Below are positions 53,085 to 61,577 of a DNA stretch of 64,000 nt, piece by piece. The notes below the pieces were generated by a model that was not told the origin of the DNA, searched no databases, and saw only the letters and a list, made by a program, of their open reading frames with translations. Source of the stretch: Clostridium pascui (GTDB lineage: Bacteria; Bacillota; Clostridia; Clostridiales; Clostridiaceae); assembly GCF_016908015.1 (NCBI RefSeq), contig NZ_JAFBDB010000001.1:620001-684000 (forward strand), read 5' to 3'. Numbering within the stretch: the stretch's first letter is position 1; each line of letters starts with the position of its first letter. The translations under genes were made by a program, and so were the position numbers.

Positions 53085-53121
53085 CCCATCACTACCCTTC
53101 ATTTTTAATCTGTTGTAATAT

Positions 53122-53147
53122 AAAAAGGGAATCTAAAAGATCCCCTT
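53122..53147 (-). terminator. Terminator between the structural and lysis genes
   Basis: Arms AAGGGAATCT / AGATCCCCTT (one mismatch) followed by TTTTTAT on the minus strand, overlapping the stop at 53146. Confidence 0.65.
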
Positions 53148-53376
53148 AATATCTAACGTTGCCGCCTAGATTTTTAAATCTGTTTAATACTCTTTCTTTA
53201 GGTATTCTCTCGAACCTTACAAAATTATAATTATTAAGATCAAGGCCTTGTTTAACCGTAGATCTTACGCCGCCAATAATTAAAGGTGAAGTCACTAAGG
53301 TTCCAACTTTGTTATTATTCCTTACTGTTACCAAGATCATTCCTTTACTCGCAATTAAGCCATCATAGTTGGCCAT
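53146..53376 (-). CDS. Hypothetical structural protein
   Basis: 76 residues, beta-rich (GLIASKGMILVTVRNNNKVG, TLVTSPLIIGGVRSTVKQG) with a basic C-terminus. It belongs to the last structural operon and resembles small tail-fibre attachment proteins only in size. Not recognised. Confidence 0.45.
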   Translation of the reverse strand: MANYDGLIASKGMILVTVRNNNKVGTLVTSPLIIGGVRSTVKQGLDLNNYNFVRFERIPKERVLNRFKNLGGNVRY

Positions 53377-53391
53377 ATTAGATCACCTCAC

Positions 53392-54345
53392 TTAATTTGT
53401 TTTAACGGCAATAACTGACGGAACAACTCCATTGTAATACCCTATAGCCGCACCCAAAAGACCAATACTTGCACCGGCGTTGATTGCATATTGCGAAAGG
53501 GCAAACACTTGATATGTGTCAGATCCAATGGTAATAGTGTCACCGTTAACAATGTTAGTATTTGGCAAACCATATAAACCGCTTAATACCCCAAGTGGGC
53601 CGGAGTTAATTAAACCCGTTCCACCATCTCCAGTAACTGTTATAGGAGTTAATAAATATAATCCCATGGGATTTGGGTTAGACCCATTTAAGTTACAAAT
53701 TGTTCCGGCGATTTTATTGTATAAACCATTAGATGCTTTATGCCAATATGCATTCCCCACCCCATTACCGGGATTGCTATTATAAATATTAGAACCAACT
53801 ATAAACTGGTTTGTGTAATTTGATCCCTCGATGTTAGTTGTTGGATCGGGATAACCAAGGTATAAAAATTGAGGATAAGTCAGAGTTGTTGCTAAATGCC
53901 TTTGAATTACAATCAATATTCTGTGATCTTCAATATCAACAATATAATCAAATAATGATGTTGGGGTGCAATTTATATTATCACTTTGGCAAAAACACCA
54001 ACCTTGAAACCCCCCCTTATTTGTAAAGGTTCCATTTATCCCATTTGTGGCGTTTGGTACATAATCATCTGCTAACCAAATAAGAAAATGGTTTCCACCG
54101 TTACCCGCCGCCGCGGATGTTGTTACAACACTTAAATCTATACTCTTTAAGTTTAAAATTACACTTTGACCCTTTGTTCCTATAGGTGGACTTTTAAAAA
54201 CATAACCATCGTTCATGGTACCTGTCCATTTAAAATCATTTGTTTTATTACTTGAAATCTCTGTCCAGTTAGATCCGGCACTTAATATGGCATCATGTAT
54301 CGCTTGTAATAAATCTTGTTTTTGACACGTTCCTTTTACTATCAT
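53392..54345 (-). CDS. Putative virion structural protein (tail-fibre-like)
   Basis: 317 residues. The opening MIVKGTCQKQDLLQAIHDAI helix and WTGTMNDGYVFKSP resemble structural proteins of large myoviruses. Then beta-rich with glycine turns, ending in a Gly/Ala-rich region (AINAGASIGLLGAAIGYYNG). Codon choice is visibly more GC-rich than the flanking lysis genes. Probably a tail-tip or fibre protein. Confidence 0.5.
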   Translation of the reverse strand: MIVKGTCQKQDLLQAIHDAILSAGSNWTEISSNKTNDFKWTGTMNDGYVFKSPPIGTKGQSVILNLKSIDLSVVTTSAAAGNGGNHFLIWLADDYVPNATNGINGTFTNKGGFQGWCFCQSDNINCTPTSLFDYIVDIEDHRILIVIQRHLATTLTYPQFLYLGYPDPTTNIEGSNYTNQFIVGSNIYNSNPGNGVGNAYWHKASNGLYNKIAGTICNLNGSNPNPMGLYLLTPITVTGDGGTGLINSGPLGVLSGLYGLPNTNIVNGDTITIGSDTYQVFALSQYAINAGASIGLLGAAIGYYNGVVPSVIAVKTN

Positions 54346-54358
54346 GGTTTACCCCCTC

Positions 54359-54577
54359 TTATTGTCCTAAGTATGTTTCATAAAAATGTGCTGAGTTTTC
54401 ACATATTATATTTAATAGATTTTGAACTTGGCTTAACGTATCATCCTTCATATAATCCCAACCCACTAACCTTTGCATTTTTAATATATCGATGATTTTA
54501 TTGAAATCCTCATCGGATACAGTTTCACCGCTCATTAATCTAGTAAATAACATTATAAATTCTGTTTTTGTTAGCAT
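54359..54577 (-). CDS. Hypothetical small structural-block protein
   Basis: 72 residues, helical and acidic (LTKTEFIMLFTRLMSGETVS, MQRLVGWDYMKDDTLSQVQN). Its start overlaps the previous gene's stop by one base. Possible chaperone for the neighbouring fibre protein. Not recognised. Confidence 0.5.
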   Translation of the reverse strand: MLTKTEFIMLFTRLMSGETVSDEDFNKIIDILKMQRLVGWDYMKDDTLSQVQNLLNIICENSAHFYETYLGQ

Positions 54578-55056
54578 TACACTTTAACCTCCAAGCCTAA
54601 TATTTTTAAATTCAATACTACTGGTGCGTTTAGATTCCAGTTAGTTAGTTCAGTATGCAGCTTATTTGATGTTGTCGGCTCTTTATCTTTGTATGGAATG
54701 AATAAACTATCGGTGTAATGGGATACTCGACCGGTATCATACAATAAAAATCCATCCACAACCTTATCCGTGATTTTGAATTGAAAGTTGCTGCCATCTT
54801 CAATATCTAAATATACGGTTGTGACTATCATTGATTCATCACCCAAGTCATAATCCCTTTGGATTGTTTCTCCCGCCTTTAAGGATATAACATCGTTTAA
54901 TTCCATATATTTAAAACCCCCTCCCGATCCACTCGCACCGGAATAATTTATAATGGCCTCATAGATCTGTTCGCTGCTCCATGTTGTTGATCTTGATGTG
55001 GTACTATCATCAAGTATGATCGTTGCACTCGTATTTACACTAAAAAACTCACTCAT
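54577..55056 (-). CDS. Putative tail-fibre protein
   Basis: 159 residues. N-terminal Ser/Thr-rich region with ATIILDDSTTSRSTTW, a glycine hinge (SGASGSGGG), then a beta-sandwich (VVDGFLLYDTGRVSHYTDSL). The architecture is like a short receptor-binding tip. No family is recognised. It sits in the compositionally distinct block. Confidence 0.5.
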   Translation of the reverse strand: MSEFFSVNTSATIILDDSTTSRSTTWSSEQIYEAIINYSGASGSGGGFKYMELNDVISLKAGETIQRDYDLGDESMIVTTVYLDIEDGSNFQFKITDKVVDGFLLYDTGRVSHYTDSLFIPYKDKEPTTSNKLHTELTNWNLNAPVVLNLKILGLEVKV

Positions 55057-55067
55057 TGGCCTACCTC

Positions 55068-56066
55068 CTAGTTAATTACTAATTGAAAATCTCTAACGTA
55101 AAAACTGTTATTTGCTGCGTTTTTGGTTACTTTCACATAGATCTGTTTTTCTTCATCGATCGCAAAATCCAGTGTTATGGTACTAGAATAAGTTAAGCCA
55201 TCCAAACTAAGTTCGATCAAGTCATTTCCGCTTGTTTGTGTACCAATTACGATCCCCGTATATGCAACACTACCAATATTCTTAATATTGATTACCTCAT
55301 CAAGATCTTGGAGTAATGCTGGTGCCATATTACCAACTACATTACCAAGGTATGTAATTTCAAAATTGTAAGGACTAAACACCCAAACATCACCATATCC
55401 AAAAGTAATACTATTACTAGTAAATAAAATAGACCCTAACGGGTCTTTAAATACTAAATAACCATCTAAATTGTTATAATCTAAGAAGATATTACATTCC
55501 ATTGTGGCATCAAATATCCTCGTTTTTAATAGATTGTTGCTTGAATCGTATAACTCGCATATTGTATCTTCCGGAAAGTTCTGCACAGTAACATATGGGC
55601 CGCGATATACCTTATAACTATCAAGTATAAACGGTTTATTATTTAACTTCCTAAAACCTTGTTTTAATAAAGGCTCGGCATAACTCATCCCACCTACATT
55701 AGTGTAATTTATTCCATCCATACTTGAATAAGCTTGTATGTAACCATCTTCCCTTAAGATCTTCCAATATTTATTTTGATTAAGTGGATCTTTGTCTTTG
55801 ATCCCGAAAGAAATGTTATCATTGCCAAGATATATCATTGAGAAATCGCCAACATCCACGTTATCGAAATTCTCTTTTTCGAGTTCGATCACGAAATCAG
55901 TAAATTCAAATTTTCTTTCTATCTTGATATCGTTAGATATTAATTGCAGCTTACCTGTTGAAATATCTCTCGTTACGTTAGCACTCCCGGCGAAATCACC
56001 AAAAGGTGAGGCCAAGAAAAAATTCTCGGCCTCTAATAATCCATTTTTAACTTTTAATAGTTTCAT
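55068..56066 (-). CDS. Putative fibre/receptor-binding protein
   Basis: 332 residues, almost entirely beta (VTRDISTGKLQLISNDIKIE, CELYDSSNNLLKTRIFDATM). The region ~30-170 resembles a concanavalin-like lectin with YSSMDGINYTNVGG, and the last ~100 residues look like an Ig-like sandwich. Function by context: cell-surface recognition. Confidence 0.5.
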   Translation of the reverse strand: MKLLKVKNGLLEAENFFLASPFGDFAGSANVTRDISTGKLQLISNDIKIERKFEFTDFVIELEKENFDNVDVGDFSMIYLGNDNISFGIKDKDPLNQNKYWKILREDGYIQAYSSMDGINYTNVGGMSYAEPLLKQGFRKLNNKPFILDSYKVYRGPYVTVQNFPEDTICELYDSSNNLLKTRIFDATMECNIFLDYNNLDGYLVFKDPLGSILFTSNSITFGYGDVWVFSPYNFEITYLGNVVGNMAPALLQDLDEVINIKNIGSVAYTGIVIGTQTSGNDLIELSLDGLTYSSTITLDFAIDEEKQIYVKVTKNAANNSFYVRDFQLVIN

Positions 56067-56077
56067 AAGATCAACCC

Positions 56078-56338
56078 CTATACATTAGGTGTCATTAAGA
56101 AGTCATATGGTACAAACTCAACAACTTGTATATCTTTTGTAGCCGTACCGTTGGCCAATATGTCATGCGCCTGTTCTAGTGCATCATTATAACAATTTGT
56201 AGCATACCCGGAAATTAACTTTCCACTTGCATCGGTTACATATCCATATGGTAAACTAACTAACGTTTTTCCCTTGATTATTCCCCACATCTTTTGACGT
56301 GGTTTCTTAAAATCAATTGTACTTGTTAATACTGACAT
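56078..56338 (-). CDS. Hypothetical structural-block protein
   Basis: 86 residues with MWGIIKGKTLVSLPYGYVTD, KLISGYATNCYNDALEQAHD. Beta start then helix. Site GGAGGTACTT upstream. Not recognised. Confidence 0.45.
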   Translation of the reverse strand: MSVLTSTIDFKKPRQKMWGIIKGKTLVSLPYGYVTDASGKLISGYATNCYNDALEQAHDILANGTATKDIQVVEFVPYDFLMTPNV

Positions 56339-56352
56339 AATATAAGTACCTC

Positions 56353-58359
56353 CTAAATTAACTCTTGTATGAGTTTATTTTTCTTCTCAAAATTTTGGCT
56401 TTCAATGAAATAATGACGTTTACCCTTGTTTTTATCCAAAGGTGTCATTAAATCGGCATTTTGGGCCAATTTATTGTAATTTCTTTCCTCATCCATGGCC
56501 TTTGGGTTTCTCCAAATTGGTACACGGTTAAAGTGATGCCATTTTAAATATTCCCTTAAATTTTTTACTAGGATTCCAATAGCTTGAAGGCCGCTCGTAG
56601 TATCCAAGAAATACACCTTTTCTGCCTCCCAACGTATCCACCTATAGGCCCTATAATAACTATGGTTCGGATATGATGTACTCATGGAGTACCAATCGTA
56701 AAGTAATTCCATAAGTAATTGTACTGCCTCTTTACCGCTTACACTTAACCAACCTTGTACATTTTTATGCCATATCATAGTGATAATGTTTACTATATCC
56801 ACCATAATTTCAATTGATATTGAAGCTGGTGGGACATTTGCATCTTTACCCCAATCTTGGCCCCACTCAATCGGATGGTTAGTATATCTTAAGTATTCAT
56901 ACTTATAATTATTTAATAGTGATGCCATTTGGCCATAATCTTTATTAGGTACGATTAAATGATCCTTTAATGATGTATCATTTAACCACCACCAACGTTT
57001 TGTTACCTCAATGAATTTATTTTCACGTGGTAACTCTATTTCCTTTATCAAAGTTCCATTTAAGGATATTGATCTTTCTTTATAAATATCATCAACACTT
57101 AGGTTAAGGATTGGTTTTTGATACTCTTTATATACTTGCGTAACTATCATATCATTTAGGCCAATGGAATCAGCCTTAACTGCATCTTTAATGTATATTC
57201 GATCCGCGTACTTCTCTTGGATCTTAAATATATCCGTTGTATGCATCCTATCCACATAATCATTACTGATCTTAGATATATTAGTATTTTGTAGCCTTGT
57301 GAAAAGTCTTCTGGTGCTCTTTGAAATATTGAACATCTTAAGTGGTTGCATTAACTTATATTCTTTTATACGGTCAATATCTTGGTTCGCCATTCTATAG
57401 AAAAGGTGCATACTTGTGTCCTTATCCATAAGCTTTTCGCCGATCCTTTCAAGATCTGCCGCACCCACATGTTGATCGATCAATACAATGGCCTCGTTAG
57501 TAATTAGTTTGGTTGAATCATGGATTGTAATATCCTCGATATTTTCATTCATAATCAACCTTTGTGATTCATCGCGGCCAATATCCTTATTATTAACTCT
57601 TTCAACCCTGTTGATTGTATGATCCTTGATGATCTCAGATTCAGCGATACGATCAATACAATGGCCCTCGTTATATTTGCGGATTTCTCCACTCTGTAAT
57701 ACATCCAATAATGGCCCGTGTTTTTCTTTTGATATATTAAAAGGGTCACCTTTGGATATATTCCAAACTTTAACCTTTGAAACTTCAATCGGTGATTCAG
57801 CACCTAAATAGGTTTCGTGGGCATTGTATATATCACACTTACCGTTTCGATCTATTTCAACGTTTATGTTGCTGCATTTATTCAAACCGGCCAACTGATG
57901 TATATTAATGAATTTAACGCCTTGTAAACACTCCATTAATAAAGGTGTTACGTTCTCAAATTCCTTTGATGCTACCATGTTTATTTCACGTAACGGCGGT
58001 TTCAATTCGATAGATGTGGCCTTATTTAATTTAATATCGGGTTTAGTCAATGTCTTCAAGCTTGTTCTCTGGATTTCTGGTGTTTCTCTGCGAAATGTTC
58101 GACTATGCTGGATATTAATTTCTTTGGTATTTGCCAATAATGATTTTTTAACCATACATTTTTCAATTTCGAATAGATCCCTAAACATATACTTTCTAAC
58201 GACAACCTTTTCAATCTCTGTTACTCGATCGATACTCGTTGTCTTTTGGGTATCATCCTTATTGATCTTGGTGGTAGTATCATAATAAAAGGTTCCACTA
58301 GAGGAAATATCCCTCACATACTTAAAATCACATAAGGGAATAACATTATGTAAGGGCAT
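56353..58359 (-). CDS. Large repeat protein of the phage structural block
   Basis: 668 residues. From ~55 to ~440 the sequence is a run of degenerate ~12-13-residue units with the recurring pattern (D/N)-I-x-(R/K)-(I/V), for example CIDRIAES, TINRVERV, DIDRIKEY, DIFKIQEK. The C-terminal ~200 residues are aromatic and helical (WHKNVQGWLSVSGKEAVQLL, YRAYRWIRWEAEKVYF). It may form a long solenoid or fibre. No family is recognised. Confidence 0.5.
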   Translation of the reverse strand: MPLHNVIPLCDFKYVRDISSSGTFYYDTTTKINKDDTQKTTSIDRVTEIEKVVVRKYMFRDLFEIEKCMVKKSLLANTKEINIQHSRTFRRETPEIQRTSLKTLTKPDIKLNKATSIELKPPLREINMVASKEFENVTPLLMECLQGVKFINIHQLAGLNKCSNINVEIDRNGKCDIYNAHETYLGAESPIEVSKVKVWNISKGDPFNISKEKHGPLLDVLQSGEIRKYNEGHCIDRIAESEIIKDHTINRVERVNNKDIGRDESQRLIMNENIEDITIHDSTKLITNEAIVLIDQHVGAADLERIGEKLMDKDTSMHLFYRMANQDIDRIKEYKLMQPLKMFNISKSTRRLFTRLQNTNISKISNDYVDRMHTTDIFKIQEKYADRIYIKDAVKADSIGLNDMIVTQVYKEYQKPILNLSVDDIYKERSISLNGTLIKEIELPRENKFIEVTKRWWWLNDTSLKDHLIVPNKDYGQMASLLNNYKYEYLRYTNHPIEWGQDWGKDANVPPASISIEIMVDIVNIITMIWHKNVQGWLSVSGKEAVQLLMELLYDWYSMSTSYPNHSYYRAYRWIRWEAEKVYFLDTTSGLQAIGILVKNLREYLKWHHFNRVPIWRNPKAMDEERNYNKLAQNADLMTPLDKNKGKRHYFIESQNFEKKNKLIQELI

Positions 58360-58375
58360 ATTAAATCACCTACTT

Positions 58376-59596
58376 TTATTGTGTTGCCTTATAACATCTT
58401 ATCGCTACGCAATAATTTACATTGGCACTATTATTCAAGAAGTGGTATGGTGCTGTAATTTTGAATTTTTTATAATATTCTTCGTCTGTTGTATCTTTTT
58501 TATATGCTAACTTGTCCATATCATAGATACTTGATGCATCCCCGGCAAGGACATTAATCATTTTACCTCGTTCCATATCCACCGGATGAACCAATGTAAT
58601 ATCGGAAAATTGGTGTTTCTTGTGATTCCATCTTGATCCTTCAACGTTGCATTTGTCCATAAATGGATTAGTTGCGTAAAATGCGGGATAATGAGGTTGG
58701 TAAGGTAAGCCGATTTTATTCGCCACCATACAAATATCGGTGATCCCTGTTGCCGTTCTTTCGCCGTAAGATTGGCTATATGGTGGCTCAACGTCTGAAC
58801 TTGTAGTAATGCCAAAATTATAAATGTCATCTGTTGTCGCTGAATCTTCAATTGGCTTAAGTGCTCCAATATACGCATAGCTTGTTAAATAGTTCGAATA
58901 TGGCGCAACGTCTGCGGATGGATCGCCTCTTAAGATTAAATTTATACTGTCTTTTGTTACATTTATCCAATATTGAACAGGTAAAAAATCTTTTATATTG
59001 GGTTGTACTTTTCTGTACCAAGCTAAACGATGCACATAATCTTTGTCGATTACAAGATCATCACCCGCTGCGTTTAACTCTGTACCTATTTGCATTACGA
59101 TGTTATTTATCGCGTTACTCTTAGTCTTAGCACTAACATACACATCATAATCACCGGATTTACTCCATTTTGGAGATACACCCGCCATAACTTCCAACAC
59201 TTCTGCATCTGTTCTATGAGAGGTACCGACACCATTAAAATAACTGTGCAACTCTTTGAAATCAAGTAATGCTTGTTTTTCGGCTTGGGATAAGTCGGCC
59301 ATTAACCTATCAATCTTAAGATAGAATGACTTTCCAGTGCTTGTATTGGCTTTTAATATGCATTTATCATTCGCACCACCTACGTTATACTTGGTTTGAA
59401 CCAATGAGGTTGTACTTTCATCGGTTATTAAATTAACTGTTACCCCATCCGTTAGTGCTCCAATGTCTGTGATTGCTGCGGGATAAACTAACTCCCAATT
59501 ATATATCCCCGCATTTTGAGTGATCTCCGTTACTAATGTTTTAACTAAATTTTTAACACTTGAATTACCTTCTACATAATAAAAATTTTCTGCCAT
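58376..59596 (-). CDS. Putative virion structural protein
   Basis: 406 residues. N-terminal NLVKTLVTEITQNAGIYNWE, then mixed beta/alpha with NWELVYPAAIT and PFMDKCNVEGSRWNHKKHQ and LVHPVDMERGKMINVLAGD. These motifs resemble proteins of large tailed phages rather than siphophage tails. It overlaps no other gene. Function: structural by context. Confidence 0.5.
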   Translation of the reverse strand: MAENFYYVEGNSSVKNLVKTLVTEITQNAGIYNWELVYPAAITDIGALTDGVTVNLITDESTTSLVQTKYNVGGANDKCILKANTSTGKSFYLKIDRLMADLSQAEKQALLDFKELHSYFNGVGTSHRTDAEVLEVMAGVSPKWSKSGDYDVYVSAKTKSNAINNIVMQIGTELNAAGDDLVIDKDYVHRLAWYRKVQPNIKDFLPVQYWINVTKDSINLILRGDPSADVAPYSNYLTSYAYIGALKPIEDSATTDDIYNFGITTSSDVEPPYSQSYGERTATGITDICMVANKIGLPYQPHYPAFYATNPFMDKCNVEGSRWNHKKHQFSDITLVHPVDMERGKMINVLAGDASSIYDMDKLAYKKDTTDEEYYKKFKITAPYHFLNNSANVNYCVAIRCYKATQ

Positions 59597-59609
59597 TTAT
59601 TTCACTCCT

Positions 59610-60680
59610 TTAAATTTTAATCGGTTTAAATAATCCCGTATTGTTGAATACATCATCCCAATAATATATAAAACTAGGTTCGGTAGGTATACTATATACA
59701 TTTTGCTTCTCTGTAAAAAATGAAATCAATTTAGTTTTGAAGTCTGATCGAGGAGCGCTTTCAAGTAGTTGGTCTGTGCAGAATACGTAATTTGTAAACT
59801 TATTGAGATTGTAATCTAAAACGGCCTTTACTGTAACTATGTCATAAGTTCCACCCGTTTTTTTAGGTATATTGGATGATATTCCTAGAAATTCCATAGC
59901 CTTATCTTTGTTGGAGAAATCATGTTTTTCATAAAAATATGTCCCCTTAGTATGCTTATCATCTATACCCGATACAAAACAAACTGATACTGTGTCGCTT
60001 TCTGATAAGTTCTGCAAGAATGTAACCATTAAGTTTGACATTTGGTCGCATAGACCCCACATACTACCACTAACATCTAAGAACAGGATTGTTGAACCCG
60101 ATGGAGGTAAATCGGTCGATGGTGGATTAATTGTAATCTCATCCCCCTCGATATACTCTAAGTCGAGCATGATTTCCCTACTATTGCCGCTATTGTTATC
60201 CAAAATAAAAGAAATGGGAGTATTAGCATTTACCTTGTAAAAGGTATTAAAAAATTTGTGCTCTCCCACTTCTTTAGTTGCTACATTTTTCATTAAATGT
60301 ACTTTATTAATCACCAAACGCCATCGATCCTCTTTTTTCCATCCGTTTTGATCCACGTGTAACCCTGTTAAATACACATCTTTATCATATTTAAAATCGT
60401 GCTGAGTGCTTTTTACAAGTGGTGGTATATCTAAATACACACCTTCAATCTTTTGAATACCTACGATATTTTTATAAATAAAAGCATCAATTTTCCTTTT
60501 AAGATCCTCGTAATGATCCGATGGTAAAAGCTCTAAAATGGCCTCCAAATCAGCCTCAATGTTATCGGTATTTATTTCGGGGTACTTATCTTTTATTGCA
60601 TCATCTATTAATTTTAATAACTCTTTCTTTAAAGGGGCGGTTAATTCATCCCAATTAAGCACATACTTAGGTAAACCCAT
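59610..60680 (-). CDS. von Willebrand A domain protein of the phage structural block
   Basis: 356 residues. Residues ~1-180 form a module shared with the neighbouring 60686 gene (GLPKYVLNWDEL, KKEDRWRLVINKVHL, TKEVGEHKFFNTFY). After a Pro-rich linker (~185-195) the rest is a VWA domain with an intact MIDAS: DVSGS (202-206), Thr near 275-278 and Asp 303 (CTDQLL). MIDAS domains bind a metal and protein ligands. Phage tail proteins with VWA domains are uncommon. Role may be adhesion or assembly control. Confidence 0.7.
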   Translation of the reverse strand: MGLPKYVLNWDELTAPLKKELLKLIDDAIKDKYPEINTDNIEADLEAILELLPSDHYEDLKRKIDAFIYKNIVGIQKIEGVYLDIPPLVKSTQHDFKYDKDVYLTGLHVDQNGWKKEDRWRLVINKVHLMKNVATKEVGEHKFFNTFYKVNANTPISFILDNNSGNSREIMLDLEYIEGDEITINPPSTDLPPSGSTILFLDVSGSMWGLCDQMSNLMVTFLQNLSESDTVSVCFVSGIDDKHTKGTYFYEKHDFSNKDKAMEFLGISSNIPKKTGGTYDIVTVKAVLDYNLNKFTNYVFCTDQLLESAPRSDFKTKLISFFTEKQNVYSIPTEPSFIYYWDDVFNNTGLFKPIKI

Positions 60681-60685
60681 AACCC

Positions 60686-61243
60686 TTAATCCTCCAATAC
60701 ACTAAAATCAACCCACACAATGCAGCTTGATCCACTTGTATTGTTATATACAAAGCGAATATCTTGACCGGCGGTTATAGGGTAATATACATTAAAATGT
60801 TTATGCTCACCATATTCTTTGGTTCTAACTTTTGTGAACAATTTAGTAGTGCCCACTAATAGATCCCAACTATCTTCATGATTCCAAGCACTTAGACTGT
60901 AGGTTATACCCGTAATCCTCCCCTTAGCCGGTGCCGTGAATTTAATTTCATATGCCCCACTTGTTGAAATAACTTCCAACATTTCACCATAGACCTTTTG
61001 AGTTCCGCTTATTCCTAGATTACCATTTAAAGCATCTAATTTCGCACCCAAAGCATTTAATGCAGCAATAAGATTTGTATAATCTACACCTTGGATCTTT
61101 GAACTTATTTCACTTAATAACTTTTCCACTTCTTCAGTTGAAAAGGTCAAACTAGCAATATCAACATCTATACCATTTTGCAAATAATCCTTAATAAGAT
61201 CTGAAAGTTCATCAAAATTAATTATATAGCTAGGCAATCCCAT
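60686..61243 (-). CDS. Paralogue of the VWA protein's N-terminal module
   Basis: 185 residues. The start MGLPSYIINFDEL, the helical segment, and the end with WNHEDSWDLLVGTTKLF, TKEYGEHKHFNVYY and NNTSGSSCIVWVDF match the first ~180 residues of the 59610 protein. It lacks the VWA domain. It is a separate version of a jelly-roll-like structural module, with a gap of only 5 bases to the VWA gene, consistent with tandem duplication and domain gain. Confidence 0.65.
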   Translation of the reverse strand: MGLPSYIINFDELSDLIKDYLQNGIDVDIASLTFSTEEVEKLLSEISSKIQGVDYTNLIAALNALGAKLDALNGNLGISGTQKVYGEMLEVISTSGAYEIKFTAPAKGRITGITYSLSAWNHEDSWDLLVGTTKLFTKVRTKEYGEHKHFNVYYPITAGQDIRFVYNNTSGSSCIVWVDFSVLED

Positions 61244-61244
61244 A

Positions 61245-61577
61245 TTAATTCATCTCCACTCTAAGTACTTTTCCTAAAGTATCCCTTATTAAATCAATAT
61301 ACTTAATTTCTCCATCTGGTAAAGTGACCTTTATTCTAGTAACTTTATTGTTCCAATCTCTTAGAAGTTCTTCCGACCATTCCAAAATCCCGTCTTTATC
61401 ATAAATTATTTTCTCTACCTTTTTAGTATCGGGATTCCTTTCAATATCTACTGGATATTCTGGTAAACTTGTTATTTCTTCTGCAGAATTAAAAAATACA
61501 TTATTTTTTAAATTTTTCTTTCTCCAATATTGATCTACTATATATTCTACGGGCACTCTAAAGTCATTAAATTTCAT
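61245..61577 (-). CDS. Baseplate-region protein
   Basis: 110 residues, acidic and beta-rich (SLPEYPVDIERNPDTKKVEK, GEIKYIDLIRDTLGKVLRVE). Overlaps the hub gene by 11 bases, so probably a baseplate accessory protein. Not recognised. Confidence 0.5.
   Translation of the reverse strand: MKFNDFRVPVEYIVDQYWRKKNLKNNVFFNSAEEITSLPEYPVDIERNPDTKKVEKIIYDKDGILEWSEELLRDWNNKVTRIKVTLPDGEIKYIDLIRDTLGKVLRVEMN

Noticed and set aside
53392..59596. Diversity-generating retroelement target in the fibre genes
   Set aside because: No reverse transcriptase or template repeat is present in the window, and no adenine-biased variable end was seen.
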